A stretch of 64,000 nt of DNA from Psychrobacter sp. 72-O-c. Lineage in GTDB: Bacteria > Pseudomonadota > Gammaproteobacteria > Pseudomonadales > Moraxellaceae. This document shows positions 8,680 to 18,793 of the stretch, piece by piece (the first letter of the stretch is position 1; each line of letters opens with the position of its first letter). The DNA lies in NCBI RefSeq assembly GCF_904846605.1, contig NZ_CAJHBI010000002.1, positions 62,001-126,000 of the forward strand, in the 5' to 3' direction. The position numbers and the translations under genes were made by a program. A model generated the notes under the pieces. It saw nothing but the letters and a program-made list of their open reading frames with translations, had not been told where the DNA came from and did no database searches.

Positions 8680-10530
8680 ATGGCAACTAGACAAGATAAT
8701 ACCATTAGCAACATCAAAACCTTAAACTATGACGCGATCATCGTTGGCGGTGGTGGGTCAGGTATGCGTGCCTCACTACATCTGGCCGAAGCAGGCATGA
8801 ATGTTGCGGTACTTACCAAAGTATTCCCAACTCGTTCACACACCGTTGCCGCTCAGGGTGGTATTGGTGCCAGCCTTGGTAACATGAGTAATGACAACTG
8901 GCATTTTCACTTTTATGACACCGTCAAAGGGTCAGATTGGTTAGGCGACCAAGACGCTATTGAATACATGTGCCGCGAAGCACCAAAAGTGGTGTATGAG
9001 CTTGAGCACATGGGCATGCCATTTGACCGTAATGAAGATGGTACGATTTATCAGCGTCCATTTGGTGGTCACACCTCAAACTACGGTGAAAAAGCGGTTC
9101 AACGCGCTTGTGCAGCAGCCGACCGTACGGGTCACGCAATGCTACATACGCTATATCAAAAAAACCTTGAACGAGGTACGCAGTTTTTCATTGAATGGAT
9201 TGCACTGGATTTGATCAAAGACGAAGCCGGCAATATTAATGGCGTTATCGCTCTTGAGCAAGAAACAGGTACGGTCGCGGTATTCCAAGCACCGATTACT
9301 GTCTTAGCAACTGGTGGTGCAGGTCGTATCTTTGCCGCATCTACTAATGCTTATATTAATACTGGTGACGGTATTGGTATGGCGGTTCGTGCTGGTGTAC
9401 CTCTACAGGATATGGAGTTCTGGCAGTTCCATCCAACGGGTGTCGCAGGCGCTGGCGTACTATTGACTGAAGGTTGTCGTGGTGAAGGGGCTATCTTACG
9501 TAATAAAGATGGTGAAGCCTTTATGGAGCGTTATGCGCCTACCGTAAAAGACTTGGCACCCCGAGATTTAGTCTCGCGTTCAATGGATCAAGAGATTAAA
9601 GAAGGTCGTGGTTGTGGTCCTAATGCCGATCATATTGTTATGGACATGACCCATTTGGGTGTTGAAACTATTATGAAGCGCTTGCCTTCGGTATTTGAGA
9701 TTGGCAAAAACTTTGCAAACGTTGATATCACTAAAGAGCCTATTCCGGTTATCCCAACCATTCACTATATGATGGGCGGTATTCCTACTACCATTCATGG
9801 TCAAGTGATAACGCCTGATCTAGAAGCAGGTACCGATGAAGAAGGTATATATAACGAAGGTACTGTAGTCAAAGGTCTTTATGCTATTGGCGAATGTGCG
9901 TGTGTTAGTGTCCACGGTGCTAATCGTTTAGGGACTAACTCTTTGCTTGATTTGTTAGTCTTTGGTCGCGCTGCTGGTAAACATATCGTTGATGAATATC
10001 ATCATGCTGATCATACTTACAAACCGCTTGATCCTCATGTGCTTGACTTCACAGTTAACCGTTTAGACAAGCTACAACAGTCTACTGAAGGCTACAATGC
10101 GCAAGACGTGGCTGATGAAATTCGCGAAACGATGCAAAAGCATGCTAGCGTATTCCGCACCCAAGCAATGATGGACGAAGGGGTTGCAAAAATTCTAGCG
10201 CTGGGTGATAAGATTGATCAAATTCATCTTGCTGATAAGTCACAAGTATTCAATACCGCGCGTATTGAGGCCTTTGAAGTGGCAAACCTTTACGAAGTAG
10301 CGAAAGCGACTATGGTATCGGCAGCTCATCGTCATGAAAGTCGCGGCGCGCACAGTGTAGCGGACTATGATCGTCCAGAAGATGATGACTATGCACCAAA
10401 CGGTCGTAACGATCACGACTGGATGAAGCATACCTTGTGGTATTCTGAAGGCAATAAAATCGTCTATAAGCCGGTACGCAAAATCCCCCTAACCGTAGAT
10501 TATATTGAGCCAAAAGTTCGCGTCTACTAA
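8680..10530 (+). CDS. sdhA: Succinate dehydrogenase flavoprotein subunit
   Basis: Catalytic subunit oxidising succinate to fumarate with covalently bound FAD on the cytoplasmic face of complex II. The 616-residue protein has the dinucleotide fold AIIVGGGGSGMRASLHLAEAG, the flavinylation segment TRSHTVAAQGG with His54, the substrate-site region EFWQFHPTG, and the C-terminal FAD loop SVHGANRLGTNSLLDLL. Length and motifs are standard. The ATG is preceded by AGGAAAA. The gap to sdhB (197 bp) contains an 8-bp inverted repeat at 10640-10674. Confidence 0.98.
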   Translation: MATRQDNTISNIKTLNYDAIIVGGGGSGMRASLHLAEAGMNVAVLTKVFPTRSHTVAAQGGIGASLGNMSNDNWHFHFYDTVKGSDWLGDQDAIEYMCREAPKVVYELEHMGMPFDRNEDGTIYQRPFGGHTSNYGEKAVQRACAAADRTGHAMLHTLYQKNLERGTQFFIEWIALDLIKDEAGNINGVIALEQETGTVAVFQAPITVLATGGAGRIFAASTNAYINTGDGIGMAVRAGVPLQDMEFWQFHPTGVAGAGVLLTEGCRGEGAILRNKDGEAFMERYAPTVKDLAPRDLVSRSMDQEIKEGRGCGPNADHIVMDMTHLGVETIMKRLPSVFEIGKNFANVDITKEPIPVIPTIHYMMGGIPTTIHGQVITPDLEAGTDEEGIYNEGTVVKGLYAIGECACVSVHGANRLGTNSLLDLLVFGRAAGKHIVDEYHHADHTYKPLDPHVLDFTVNRLDKLQQSTEGYNAQDVADEIRETMQKHASVFRTQAMMDEGVAKILALGDKIDQIHLADKSQVFNTARIEAFEVANLYEVAKATMVSAAHRHESRGAHSVADYDRPEDDDYAPNGRNDHDWMKHTLWYSEGNKIVYKPVRKIPLTVDYIEPKVRVY

Positions 10531-10639
10531 TTAGTTTTATGATTAGTACGCAACCGCGTATCTTAGGTGTACGAATAGCTTAAACGTTTTATCCCTTATT
10601 AATTTACTAAAAAGGTGACCGCCAGCGACAAACCCATGC

Positions 10640-10674
10640 CAGCGCTAGTATAAACCAGAGTGATTTTAGCGCTG
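10640..10674 (+). other. 8-bp inverted repeat in the sdhA-sdhB spacer
   Basis: CAGCGCTA and TAGCGCTG are perfect complements 19 nt apart, ending 53 bp before the sdhB start. This could form a leader hairpin affecting sdhB message stability or translation. No T-run follows. Confidence 0.4.
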
Positions 10675-10727
10675 TTATGATGCCTCTTTTGTCTGCCCGC
10701 CATCACCTATGTGTGGAGTTTAGCATT

Positions 10728-11438
10728 ATGAGCCGAGGTACTCGCACCATCGAAATCTATCGCTACGATCCTGATCAGGACGCAGCGCCGCGTATGCAAA
10801 CTTATACGGTTGAGCTGCTTGAGTCAGACCGTATGTTGCTTGACGTTTTATTACGCCTGAAAAAGCAAGACGAAACCATCACTTTCCGTCGTTCGTGCCG
10901 CGAAGGCATTTGCGGGTCTGATGGGATGAATATTAATGGTAAAAATGGCTTGGCATGTCTAATAAACATGAATACTTTGCCTGAAAAAGTTACCATTCGT
11001 CCGTTACCAGGCTTACCGGTAGTCCGTGATTTGGTTGTCGATATGAACCAATTCTATGAGCAATATGAAAAGGTACATCCGTTCTTAATCAATGACCAAC
11101 CAGCGCCGCCAACCGAGCGCCTACAGTCACCTGAGCAGCGTGAAAAGATGAACGGTCTATATGAATGTATCTTATGCGCTTGCTGTTCGACCAGTTGCCC
11201 GTCGTTTTGGTGGAATCCTGATAAGTTCTTAGGGCCAGCCGCATTATTGAGCGCCAACCGCTTTGTAATGGACAGCCGTGATACCGATACCCAAGCACGT
11301 TTGGCCCGCTTAGATGATCCGTTTAGCTTGTTCCGTTGCCGCGGTATTATGAACTGCGTTGCCGTATGTCCAAAAGGCTTGAACCCAACTAAAGCGATTG
11401 GTAATCTACGTAATATGTTGATTGACGAAGCGGGTTAA
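10728..11438 (+). CDS. sdhB: Succinate dehydrogenase iron-sulfur subunit
   Basis: Carries electrons from FAD to quinone through three Fe-S clusters. The 236-residue protein has the 2Fe-2S motif SCREGICGSDGMNINGKNG plus a later Cys, then CILCACCSTSCPSFWW and CRGIMNCVAVCPKGLNP for the 4Fe-4S and 3Fe-4S clusters. The frame is open from 10677, but I choose the ATG at 10728: GGAG at 10715-10718 is well placed, and MSRGTRTIEIYRYDPDQD is the family N-terminus. The protein is complete. A strong terminator at 11529-11562 closes the sdh operon, separating it from sucA. Confidence 0.97.
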   Translation: MSRGTRTIEIYRYDPDQDAAPRMQTYTVELLESDRMLLDVLLRLKKQDETITFRRSCREGICGSDGMNINGKNGLACLINMNTLPEKVTIRPLPGLPVVRDLVVDMNQFYEQYEKVHPFLINDQPAPPTERLQSPEQREKMNGLYECILCACCSTSCPSFWWNPDKFLGPAALLSANRFVMDSRDTDTQARLARLDDPFSLFRCRGIMNCVAVCPKGLNPTKAIGNLRNMLIDEAG

Positions 11439-11528
11439 GTTTACCAGTCATTGGACTGCTCGTTTAGAGCTGAGCATTCAGAGATTAGAGACTGAGGCCT
11501 AAAGATAAATATTTAATTATAACCATAC

Positions 11529-11562
11529 AAAAACACCGCCTAATAATTTGGCGGTGTTTTTT
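11529..11562 (+). terminator. Intrinsic terminator after sdhB
   Basis: AAAAACACCGCC / GGCGGTGTTTTTT with a 9-nt loop, about 90 bp after sdhB, gives a GC-rich stem and a T-run on the plus strand. Confidence 0.88.
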
Positions 11563-12624
11563 ATTATCGATACAACGGAAATATAGTCAAGCTTGAGCCA
11601 AATAAGAAAAAGCAAAGTAGAAAGCGTAGAAGTAACAGCTGTAAACGACGGTTGGCATAATCGATATGGCACTTTTTTGATTCAAAGTGTCATTTAGAGA
11701 GGTAAAGTTTCGGGGTAAGAAAGGACTGGTTTTAGGTTATAGTCGAGGCTCTATTTTGCTTTTACCCTTTAGCAACTTATAGTTTCACAAAACAATACCA
11801 TTATCTATCACTTGAGATAAAAATATGGTTGCAAAAATGCTATCATAGTAGCGGTAAATTTCATCACCCTTCAATTACGGTTTAATTGTATATTTATGAT
11901 GCTATATCTATTGTTTGATCTTATAGAGAGACTCATAATAAGCATGACTGAAACGAAGATGATAATAGATATTTATTACGTAAATACTTAGTATTGAACA
12001 AACAAACTATGTGAAGTAATTTTGCCATGCTACCCTAGGTAGCAATTTATGTTTGGTCCAAATGACAACGCACCTTAGTCACAAAAGACGCTTTTAAATC
12101 GCTGACTATTTGCTAGCAATTAGTCCAGTGGTAAGGGTAGTAAATGACTTAATTATAGACCAATCGAATTAAATAACGGTCTATTGTTTCTTTTATTAAT
12201 GACGTTATTAATATTTTGGTTATAGCTAATGTCATTATATATAAATTAATGTTGTGAAACGAGGCTATTAACAAGACCGAACGTTCACAAATAATTTTAA
12301 CTGTCATATTGCCATTGTAATAAAGGCTTTGTGCCACTACTCAACTTGTCGTTTACCTTGTAAATATTAACCCCAAAGTAAATTATGAGAAAAGGGTAAA
12401 ATCTAAGTTTTATATTGTTACTGCTTATATTTATTATGACTGCTAATGGCTATCTATTAGCAACTATCTATAACAGTGATGCTACAACAGTAATGAATAA
12501 CAATAGCTTTCCTAGTAAATAATCCTTCACGATATACGTCAACTTGTCTAAGCGCCTAGCATACGACGGATTACACAACAATAAGCACGTTTCCATTCAT
12601 TTATCTATCAAATAGACGATCATT
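11563..12624. other. Long sdhB-sucA intergenic region
   Basis: Just over 1 kb of AT-rich sequence without a convincing gene. It should contain the sucA promoter, since a terminator precedes it. Visible dyads are TGCTACC-CTA-GGTAGCA at 12028-12044 and a looser one near 11800. A 62-codon minus-strand frame at 12149-12337 looks like chance. There is no clear Shine-Dalgarno before sucA. Confidence 0.5.
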
Positions 12625-15492
12625 ATGAATAGTATAACTAAAGAAGCTGAAGGCGTAGACCATACTGAGCTCGCCGCTGATAACGCCCACTATATTGAAT
12701 CTCTCTATGAACAATATCTAAGTGACCCGACCAGTGTCGATACGGATTGGCAAGATTACTTTAAGCAGTATCAATCTCCTAACGATGCTAAGCATAATGC
12801 GATTAAAGATCAATTCTTATTGCTGGCACGCAATCAAACGGCTAACAAAGGCAGCACCACGTCTGAAAGCGCAGCAACTGCCGGTTCAGCCAACTGTGCA
12901 GACCCTAAGCAAATGGGCGTACAGCAGCTTATTTCTGCTTATCGTCGCCGTGGTCATCGCCGCGCGCAGCTTGATCCTTTAGAGTTGCACCCACGTGCCG
13001 AAGTTGAAGACTTAACCCTATCGTATCACGGCTTATCAGAAGCAGATCTTGATACCGTATATCCTACTGGCGATTTAGATATTGGTAAGACCGAAGCGCC
13101 ATTAAGTGAGATTATCGAGATTATGGAGCGTATTTATTGCCGCTATCTCGGCATAGAGTACATGCACGTGACCACCAGTGTTGAAAAACGTTGGATGGAA
13201 AAATATCTTGAAACCAATCTAGGTTATATTAAGTTTGATGACGAAAAACGTCTGTCTATTCTTGAGCGTTTAACGGCAGCTGAAGGATTAGAGAAGTATT
13301 TAGCCCGTAAATATACTGGCGTGAAGCGTTTTGGGCTAGAGGGCGGTGAGAGCTTTATTCCTGCACTTAACGAAATCATCCAACGAGCGGGTGGCTACGG
13401 TACCAAAGAGATGGTTATCGGTATGGCTCACCGTGGTCGATTGAACTTATTGGTCAACGTTTTAGGCAAAAACCCAGCAGATTTGTTTGACGAGTTCGAT
13501 GGTAAGGTACAGCCAGAAAAAGGCTCCGGTGACGTTAAGTATCACAATGGCTACTCCTCTAACGTGATGACCCCAGGCGGTGAAGCACATTTGGCATTGG
13601 CCTTTAATCCCTCGCATCTTGAGATTGTGTCACCCGTATTAGAAGGCTCTGTACGGGCACGCCAAGTACGCCGTAATGACACCACTGGTAACTTAGTATT
13701 GCCGATAGTAGTTCATGGCGATGCCGCATTTTCAGCTCAAGGCGTAGTACAAGAAACTTTTCAGATGTCGCAAACTCGTGCTTATACTACTGGCGGCACG
13801 CTACATATTGTCATCAACAACCAAGTAGGCTTTACCACCAGTCGTCAAGAAGATGCACGCTCAACTGAGTACTGTACTGACGTCGCAAAAATGGTCCACG
13901 CGCCTATTTTACATGTCAATGGTGATGATCCAGAGTCCGTGGTATTTGCTGCGCAATTGGCGTTAGATTATCGTCATGAATTTGGCAAAGACATTATTAT
14001 TGACCTGTTTTGCTATCGCCGTAATGGCCATAACGAAGCAGATGAGCCATCAGCGACCCAACCGCTTATGTATGCGGTTATCAAAAAGCTACCGACTACT
14101 CGTGCTATATATGCCAAAAAACTTATTGAAGATGGTCTCATTAGTAACGAGGAAGAAACAAAGTACGAAGACGATTACCGTGAGTCGCTTGATCGTGGCG
14201 AGTATGTGGTTAATTCTTTGGTACTTGAGCCTAGTACTGAATTATTCATTGATTGGGAACCTTATTTGGGTCACGATTTGGTCGATGACTGGGATACCAG
14301 CGTTGATATTGAAATCCTTAAGGGCTATGGTCGCCGTATGGCAGAGATGCCAGAAGGCTATAAGCTACAGCGCCAAGTACAGAAAGTCGTTGATCAGCGC
14401 TTAGCCATGCAAACCGGTGAAGAGCCTTTAAACTGGGGCGCAGCTGAAACCTTAGCATACGCGACACTAGTGGATCATGACAACACCTTAGTCCGTATCA
14501 CTGGTGAAGATGTTGGTCGTGGTACTTTTGCTCATCGCCATAGCGAACTATATAATATCAATGATGGCAGCATGTATGTGCCACTTGCCCATATGAGTGA
14601 CACGCAATCGCGTTTTGCTATTTACAACTCATTGTTATCAGAAGAAGCTGTTCTGGCCTTTGAATATGGTTATGCGACCACAGTTCCGAACGCTTTAATC
14701 GTTTGGGAAGCGCAGTTCGGTGACTTCGTCAACGGCGCACAAGTGGTCATTGACCAGTTTATCGCAAGTGGCGAAACCAAGTGGCAGCGCGTTTGTGGTT
14801 TGACTATGCTGTTACCGCACGGCTTTGAAGGTCAAGGTCCTGAGCATTCTTCAGCCCGTCTTGAGCGCTTCTTACAGTTATGTGCTGAAGATAATATGCA
14901 GGTCATCACGCCAACGACACCCGCGCAAATTTATCATGCGCTCCGTCGTCAAGCAGTGCGTCCAATTCGTAAGCCGTTGATTGTGATGTCCCCTAAGAGC
15001 TTACTTCGTCATAAGCTTGCGACCTCACAGTTAGAAGAGCTGGCAAATGGTAAGTTTGAAACTATATTGCCAGAGATGGATCAGCAGAATGCCGATGAGG
15101 TAACGCGCTTAGTGTTATGTGGCGGTAAGGTCTATTATGACTTACTGGAGCAGCGCCGTGCCTTAGGTCTGGATCATGTTGCTATTGTTCGTATCGAGCA
15201 GCTGTATCCGCTACCAGAAGAGCGCTTGATTGCTGAAATTGATAGATATAGTAATCTAAAAGAGATCGTTTGGACGCAAGAAGAACCATTAAATCAGGGT
15301 GCCTGGTATTATTTAGCTCCTGATATGTACCGCATTGTGGTACCGCATCCAACCAAAGCAAAAGTTTTAGAGCCGGTTGCTCGTCCTGCAAGTGCTGCCC
15401 CTGCGACTGGTTCTGCAAAATTACACCTTCAGCAGCAACAAGCATTAATCGCTGGCAGTCTTGGCGTTAGTGTCGATGAGTTGGCTAAGTAA
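12625..15492 (+). CDS. sucA: 2-oxoglutarate dehydrogenase E1 component
   Basis: Thiamine-diphosphate-dependent decarboxylase of the 2-oxoglutarate dehydrogenase complex, transferring the succinyl group to lipoyl-SucB. The 955-residue length is normal. Seen in order: the N-terminal E2-binding segment (YIESLYEQYLSDPTSVD), MAHRGRLNLLVNVLG, the HGDAAFSAQGVVQET region with the thiamine fold, GHNEADEPSATQP, GEDVGRGTFAHRHS, and HGFEGQGPEHSSARLERFLQL. No strong ribosome site is visible before the ATG. First gene of sucAB-lpd-sucCD after a 1-kb non-coding region. Confidence 0.98.
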   Translation: MNSITKEAEGVDHTELAADNAHYIESLYEQYLSDPTSVDTDWQDYFKQYQSPNDAKHNAIKDQFLLLARNQTANKGSTTSESAATAGSANCADPKQMGVQQLISAYRRRGHRRAQLDPLELHPRAEVEDLTLSYHGLSEADLDTVYPTGDLDIGKTEAPLSEIIEIMERIYCRYLGIEYMHVTTSVEKRWMEKYLETNLGYIKFDDEKRLSILERLTAAEGLEKYLARKYTGVKRFGLEGGESFIPALNEIIQRAGGYGTKEMVIGMAHRGRLNLLVNVLGKNPADLFDEFDGKVQPEKGSGDVKYHNGYSSNVMTPGGEAHLALAFNPSHLEIVSPVLEGSVRARQVRRNDTTGNLVLPIVVHGDAAFSAQGVVQETFQMSQTRAYTTGGTLHIVINNQVGFTTSRQEDARSTEYCTDVAKMVHAPILHVNGDDPESVVFAAQLALDYRHEFGKDIIIDLFCYRRNGHNEADEPSATQPLMYAVIKKLPTTRAIYAKKLIEDGLISNEEETKYEDDYRESLDRGEYVVNSLVLEPSTELFIDWEPYLGHDLVDDWDTSVDIEILKGYGRRMAEMPEGYKLQRQVQKVVDQRLAMQTGEEPLNWGAAETLAYATLVDHDNTLVRITGEDVGRGTFAHRHSELYNINDGSMYVPLAHMSDTQSRFAIYNSLLSEEAVLAFEYGYATTVPNALIVWEAQFGDFVNGAQVVIDQFIASGETKWQRVCGLTMLLPHGFEGQGPEHSSARLERFLQLCAEDNMQVITPTTPAQIYHALRRQAVRPIRKPLIVMSPKSLLRHKLATSQLEELANGKFETILPEMDQQNADEVTRLVLCGGKVYYDLLEQRRALGLDHVAIVRIEQLYPLPEERLIAEIDRYSNLKEIVWTQEEPLNQGAWYYLAPDMYRIVVPHPTKAKVLEPVARPASAAPATGSAKLHLQQQQALIAGSLGVSVDELAK

Positions 15493-15610
15493 GCGCTACC
15501 AATATAAGACATATCAATCGGGCGATGACAGTTAGCACTTTATGACTCAAGCTGACTGCCTATCACGACTTAATAATAAATAGTAATATCCAAATCTAAG
15601 GAGTATATCG

Positions 15611-16900
15611 ATGGCTGAGATCAAAGCCCCCGTTTTTCCAGAATCGGTTGCCGATGGCACAATCGTTGAATGGCATGTCACTGAAGGCCAACAAGTTAAC
15701 CGTGATGACCTATTAGCTGAAATTGAAACTGACAAAGTCGTATTAGAAGTCGTTGCACCTGATAATGGGGTAGTGACCAAAATCGTCAAGCAAGTTGATG
15801 ATACGGTATTGTCTGATGAGCTGATCGCAGAATTCGAAGCGGGCGCAAGCAGTAGCGCTGATGCCAGTGCCAGTGCGGATGATAATAGCAGTGCTCCTGC
15901 AGTAAATCCAGATCAACCAGCTGCGCCTGTGCAAGCAAAACAAGCAGCTGATGGCGGCGAACCGGTACAAGTCACTGACAAAAAAGGCACTGATAAAAAA
16001 GACAGTGTTGAAGCGGATCATAAAGATCAAAGCCCAGCGGTACGTAAAGCAGCTAAAGAGTCTGGCGTTGATCCTAAAGACGTTGAAGGTAGTGGCCGCG
16101 GTGGCCGTGTTACCAAGACTGATATGTCCAGCCCGACCCTAAAAGCAGATAGCAGCATTACCACTGACAGTGGTCGTCCTGTTGCTGAGTCAGCCGGTGA
16201 GCGTAGTGAAAAACGTGTACCTATGACTCGTCTACGCAAGCGTGTGGCTGAACGTCTGTTATCAGCGTCACAAGATACAGCGATGTTGACCACGTTTAAC
16301 GAAGTTAATATGAAGCCATTAATGGATCTTCGTACCAAATACAAAGAAAAATTTGAGAAGCGTCATGGTGTGCGTTTAGGCTTTATGTCCTTGTTCATAC
16401 GCGCAGCTACTGAAGCACTTAAACGCTTCCCAGCGGTTAACGCATCATTAGATGGCGATGATATCGTTTATCATGGTTACTATGATATCGGTGTTGCAGT
16501 ATCTTCAGATCGTGGTTTGGTAGTTCCGGTATTACGTGATACTGATAAGATGAGCATGGCGGATGTCGAAAGCAAAATCCGTGAGCTTGGTGGTCTGGCC
16601 CAAAAAGGCAAATTGGGTCTAGATGATATGATTGGCGGTACCTTTACCATTTCAAACGGCGGCGTTTTTGGCTCATTAATGTCAACGCCTATTTTGAACC
16701 CACCCCAAACCGCTATCTTAGGTATGCATGCTATTAATGATCGCCCAATGGCAGTCGATGGCAAAGTTGAAATTCTACCTATGATGTATCTTGCGCTATC
16801 ATATGATCATCGCATGATCGATGGTAAAGAAGCGGTACAGTTCTTAGTGACTATTAAAGAGCTGGTTGAAGACCCTTCATTACTTCTATTAGACCTATAA
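15611..16900 (+). CDS. sucB: Dihydrolipoyllysine succinyltransferase (E2)
   Basis: Core of the 2-oxoglutarate dehydrogenase complex, accepting the succinyl group on lipoate and passing it to CoA. The 429-residue protein has one lipoyl domain with modified Lys42 in [11 protein letters not shown], an Ala/Ser/Asp-rich linker (about 80-145), an E3/E1-binding domain ([20 protein letters not shown]), and the catalytic domain ending in [16 protein letters not shown] with the active His and Asp. AAGGAG precedes the ATG at good spacing. A hairpin plus T-run starts seven bases after the stop codon. Confidence 0.98.
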   Translation: MAEIKAPVFPESVADGTIVEWHVTEGQQVNRDDLLAEIETDKVVLEVVAPDNGVVTKIVKQVDDTVLSDELIAEFEAGASSSADASASADDNSSAPAVNPDQPAAPVQAKQAADGGEPVQVTDKKGTDKKDSVEADHKDQSPAVRKAAKESGVDPKDVEGSGRGGRVTKTDMSSPTLKADSSITTDSGRPVAESAGERSEKRVPMTRLRKRVAERLLSASQDTAMLTTFNEVNMKPLMDLRTKYKEKFEKRHGVRLGFMSLFIRAATEALKRFPAVNASLDGDDIVYHGYYDIGVAVSSDRGLVVPVLRDTDKMSMADVESKIRELGGLAQKGKLGLDDMIGGTFTISNGGVFGSLMSTPILNPPQTAILGMHAINDRPMAVDGKVEILPMMYLALSYDHRMIDGKEAVQFLVTIKELVEDPSLLLLDL

Positions 16901-16906
16901 GCTCGT

Positions 16907-16941
16907 AAGCTTGTATTGGCAACCGCTGATACAAGCTTTTT
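16907..16941 (+). terminator. Possible terminator or attenuator directly after sucB
   Basis: AAGCTTGTAT and ATACAAGCTT form a perfect 10-bp stem with a 12-nt loop, followed by a run of five T. The stem is mostly A/T, so termination may be partial. It would separate sucAB from lpd-sucCD or set their ratio. Confidence 0.55.
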
Positions 16942-16963
16942 ACCTTTGTTATATTGGTTATCC

Positions 16964-17023
16964 TAGTTATTTAGAACTTAGTCATCTAGATGTTAGTCAT
17001 TTAGATCTTAGCTATTCTTCACA
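16964..17023. repeat. 15-bp imperfect tandem repeat in sucB-lpd spacer
   Basis: Three clear units start at 16964, 16979 and 16994 (TAG-T-(T/C)-AT-(T/C)-TAGA-xx-T), with a more degenerate fourth at 17009. They lie 3' of the possible terminator. Confidence 0.6.
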
Positions 17024-17198
17024 TCTAATTACCGTGTAAGTAATAATTTAAGTAAATCTGGTAATCATTCATTATTATCAATCAATGATAAACGCATATA
17101 GCCTACTGAAGTAGCGTATTAACTATACGGTTGGCATGCGGCTCGTTTAAATGATCTGAACACTAAATTAAACTATAAATAAAATATGGAAACGTATT

Positions 17199-18650
17199 AT
17201 GAAAGACAATTATGATTTAGTCGTCATTGGTGGCGGCCCCGGTGGTTATGAAGCCGCTATTCGTGCAGGGCAGCTTGGTATGAGCGTTGCTTGTATTGAA
17301 AAGCGTGTTTACAAAGGCGAGCCAGCTCTTGGTGGAACCTGCTTAAACGTGGGTTGTATCCCATCAAAAGCCTTACTTGATAGCTCGCATCGTTTCGAGG
17401 CTACCAAGCATGATCTTGATGAACATGGTATCAGCACCGGTGATGTGGCTATCGATGTTGAAAAAATGATTACCCGTAAAGAAGGCATCGTCAAGCAATT
17501 GACTGGTGGTATTGCTGCTTTATTAAAAGGCAATGGTGTTGATTGGCTACAAGGTTGGGGCACGTTAGTTGACGGTACTGGCACTGATAAGAAAGTTAAA
17601 TTTACGGCCCTTGCTGACGAAGCAGAAAGCACCATTACTGCCAAAAATGTTATCCTAGCGGCAGGTTCAGTCCCCATTGATATCCCAGTTGCCAAAACTG
17701 ATGATGATCGTATCGTGGATTCAACCGGCGCGCTTGATTTTACTGAAGTACCTAAGCGTTTAGGCGTGATTGGTGCTGGCGTTATCGGTCTTGAGCTTGG
17801 TTCAGTATGGCGTCGCCTTGGTAGCGAAGTGGTTGTTTATGAAGCGTTACCTAAACTCTTAGCTGCTGTTGATAAAGATATGGCCAAAGAAGCCGGTAAA
17901 ATATTCAAAAAACAAGGCCTCGATATCCGCGTTGATACCAAAGTGACTGGCGCTGAAGTGCAAGGTGATGAAGTAGTCGTCACTAGTGAGAACAAAGGCG
18001 AGTCTTCAGAACAGCGCTTTGATAAACTTATCGTTTGTGTTGGTCGCCGTGCTTATTCTGAAAAATTGCTTGGTGAAGACAGCGGTATCAAGCTGACTGA
18101 ACGCGGTCTAATTGATGTTAATGATCAATGCCAAACCAATCTCGATGGCGTTTATGCTATCGGTGACTTGGTTCGTGGCCCTATGCTTGCGCATAAAGCC
18201 ATGGAAGAGGGCATGATGGCCGTCGAGCGTATTCATGGCGAAAAAGCTCAGGTCAACTACGACACTATCATCAATGTTATCTATACTCATCCTGAAGTTG
18301 CTTGGGTTGGTCTTAATGAGCAAGAAGCAACTGAAGCGGGTTATGAAGTCAAAATCGGTTCATTTAATCTAGCAGCTAATGGCCGTGCGCTTGCCCAAAG
18401 TGAAACTCAAGGTTCGGTCAAAGTTGTGGCCGATGCCAAGACAGATCGCTTGCTAGGTATGCATGTTATCTCTGCTGGTGCTGGTGATATTGTCCATCAA
18501 GGTATGATTGCGATGGAGTTTGTCTCTAGTATCGAAGACTTGCAGCTAATGACCTTTGCGCATCCAACCATATCAGAAGCAGTCCATGAAGCTGCGTTGT
18601 CAGCAGATGGGCGCGCTATTCACGCCATTCAGCGTAAAAAGCGCAAGTAA
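17199..18650 (+). CDS. lpd: Dihydrolipoyl dehydrogenase (E3)
   Basis: FAD enzyme that reoxidises dihydrolipoate on SucB with NAD+. The 483-residue protein has the FAD motif [13 protein letters not shown], the redox-active disulfide [13 protein letters not shown] (Cys48/Cys53), the NAD motif [16 protein letters not shown], the FAD-binding [16 protein letters not shown], and the C-terminal active-site base in [17 protein letters not shown] precedes the ATG. Its place between sucB and sucC suggests it serves 2-oxoglutarate dehydrogenase first; pyruvate dehydrogenase may have its own E3 elsewhere. Confidence 0.98.
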   Translation: MKDNYDLVVIGGGPGGYEAAIRAGQLGMSVACIEKRVYKGEPALGGTCLNVGCIPSKALLDSSHRFEATKHDLDEHGISTGDVAIDVEKMITRKEGIVKQLTGGIAALLKGNGVDWLQGWGTLVDGTGTDKKVKFTALADEAESTITAKNVILAAGSVPIDIPVAKTDDDRIVDSTGALDFTEVPKRLGVIGAGVIGLELGSVWRRLGSEVVVYEALPKLLAAVDKDMAKEAGKIFKKQGLDIRVDTKVTGAEVQGDEVVVTSENKGESSEQRFDKLIVCVGRRAYSEKLLGEDSGIKLTERGLIDVNDQCQTNLDGVYAIGDLVRGPMLAHKAMEEGMMAVERIHGEKAQVNYDTIINVIYTHPEVAWVGLNEQEATEAGYEVKIGSFNLAANGRALAQSETQGSVKVVADAKTDRLLGMHVISAGAGDIVHQGMIAMEFVSSIEDLQLMTFAHPTISEAVHEAALSADGRAIHAIQRKKRK

Positions 18651-18793
18651 AGAACGAACGTTTTACAACCTGACCAAGCAATAGCGCTCGCCATTATATG
18701 AGTACTATGGCTTTTGTCACGAGTGTGTGGGCAGATATTGCTGCGCACTTGTTTTCACTTTTTATTAATTGTAAAAAATAAAGGATACAATCA

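Noticed and set aside
12149..12337. 62-codon minus-strand frame upstream of sucA
   Set aside because: AT-rich, hydrophobic by composition only, no ribosome site and no family resemblance; best seen as chance in a non-coding region.
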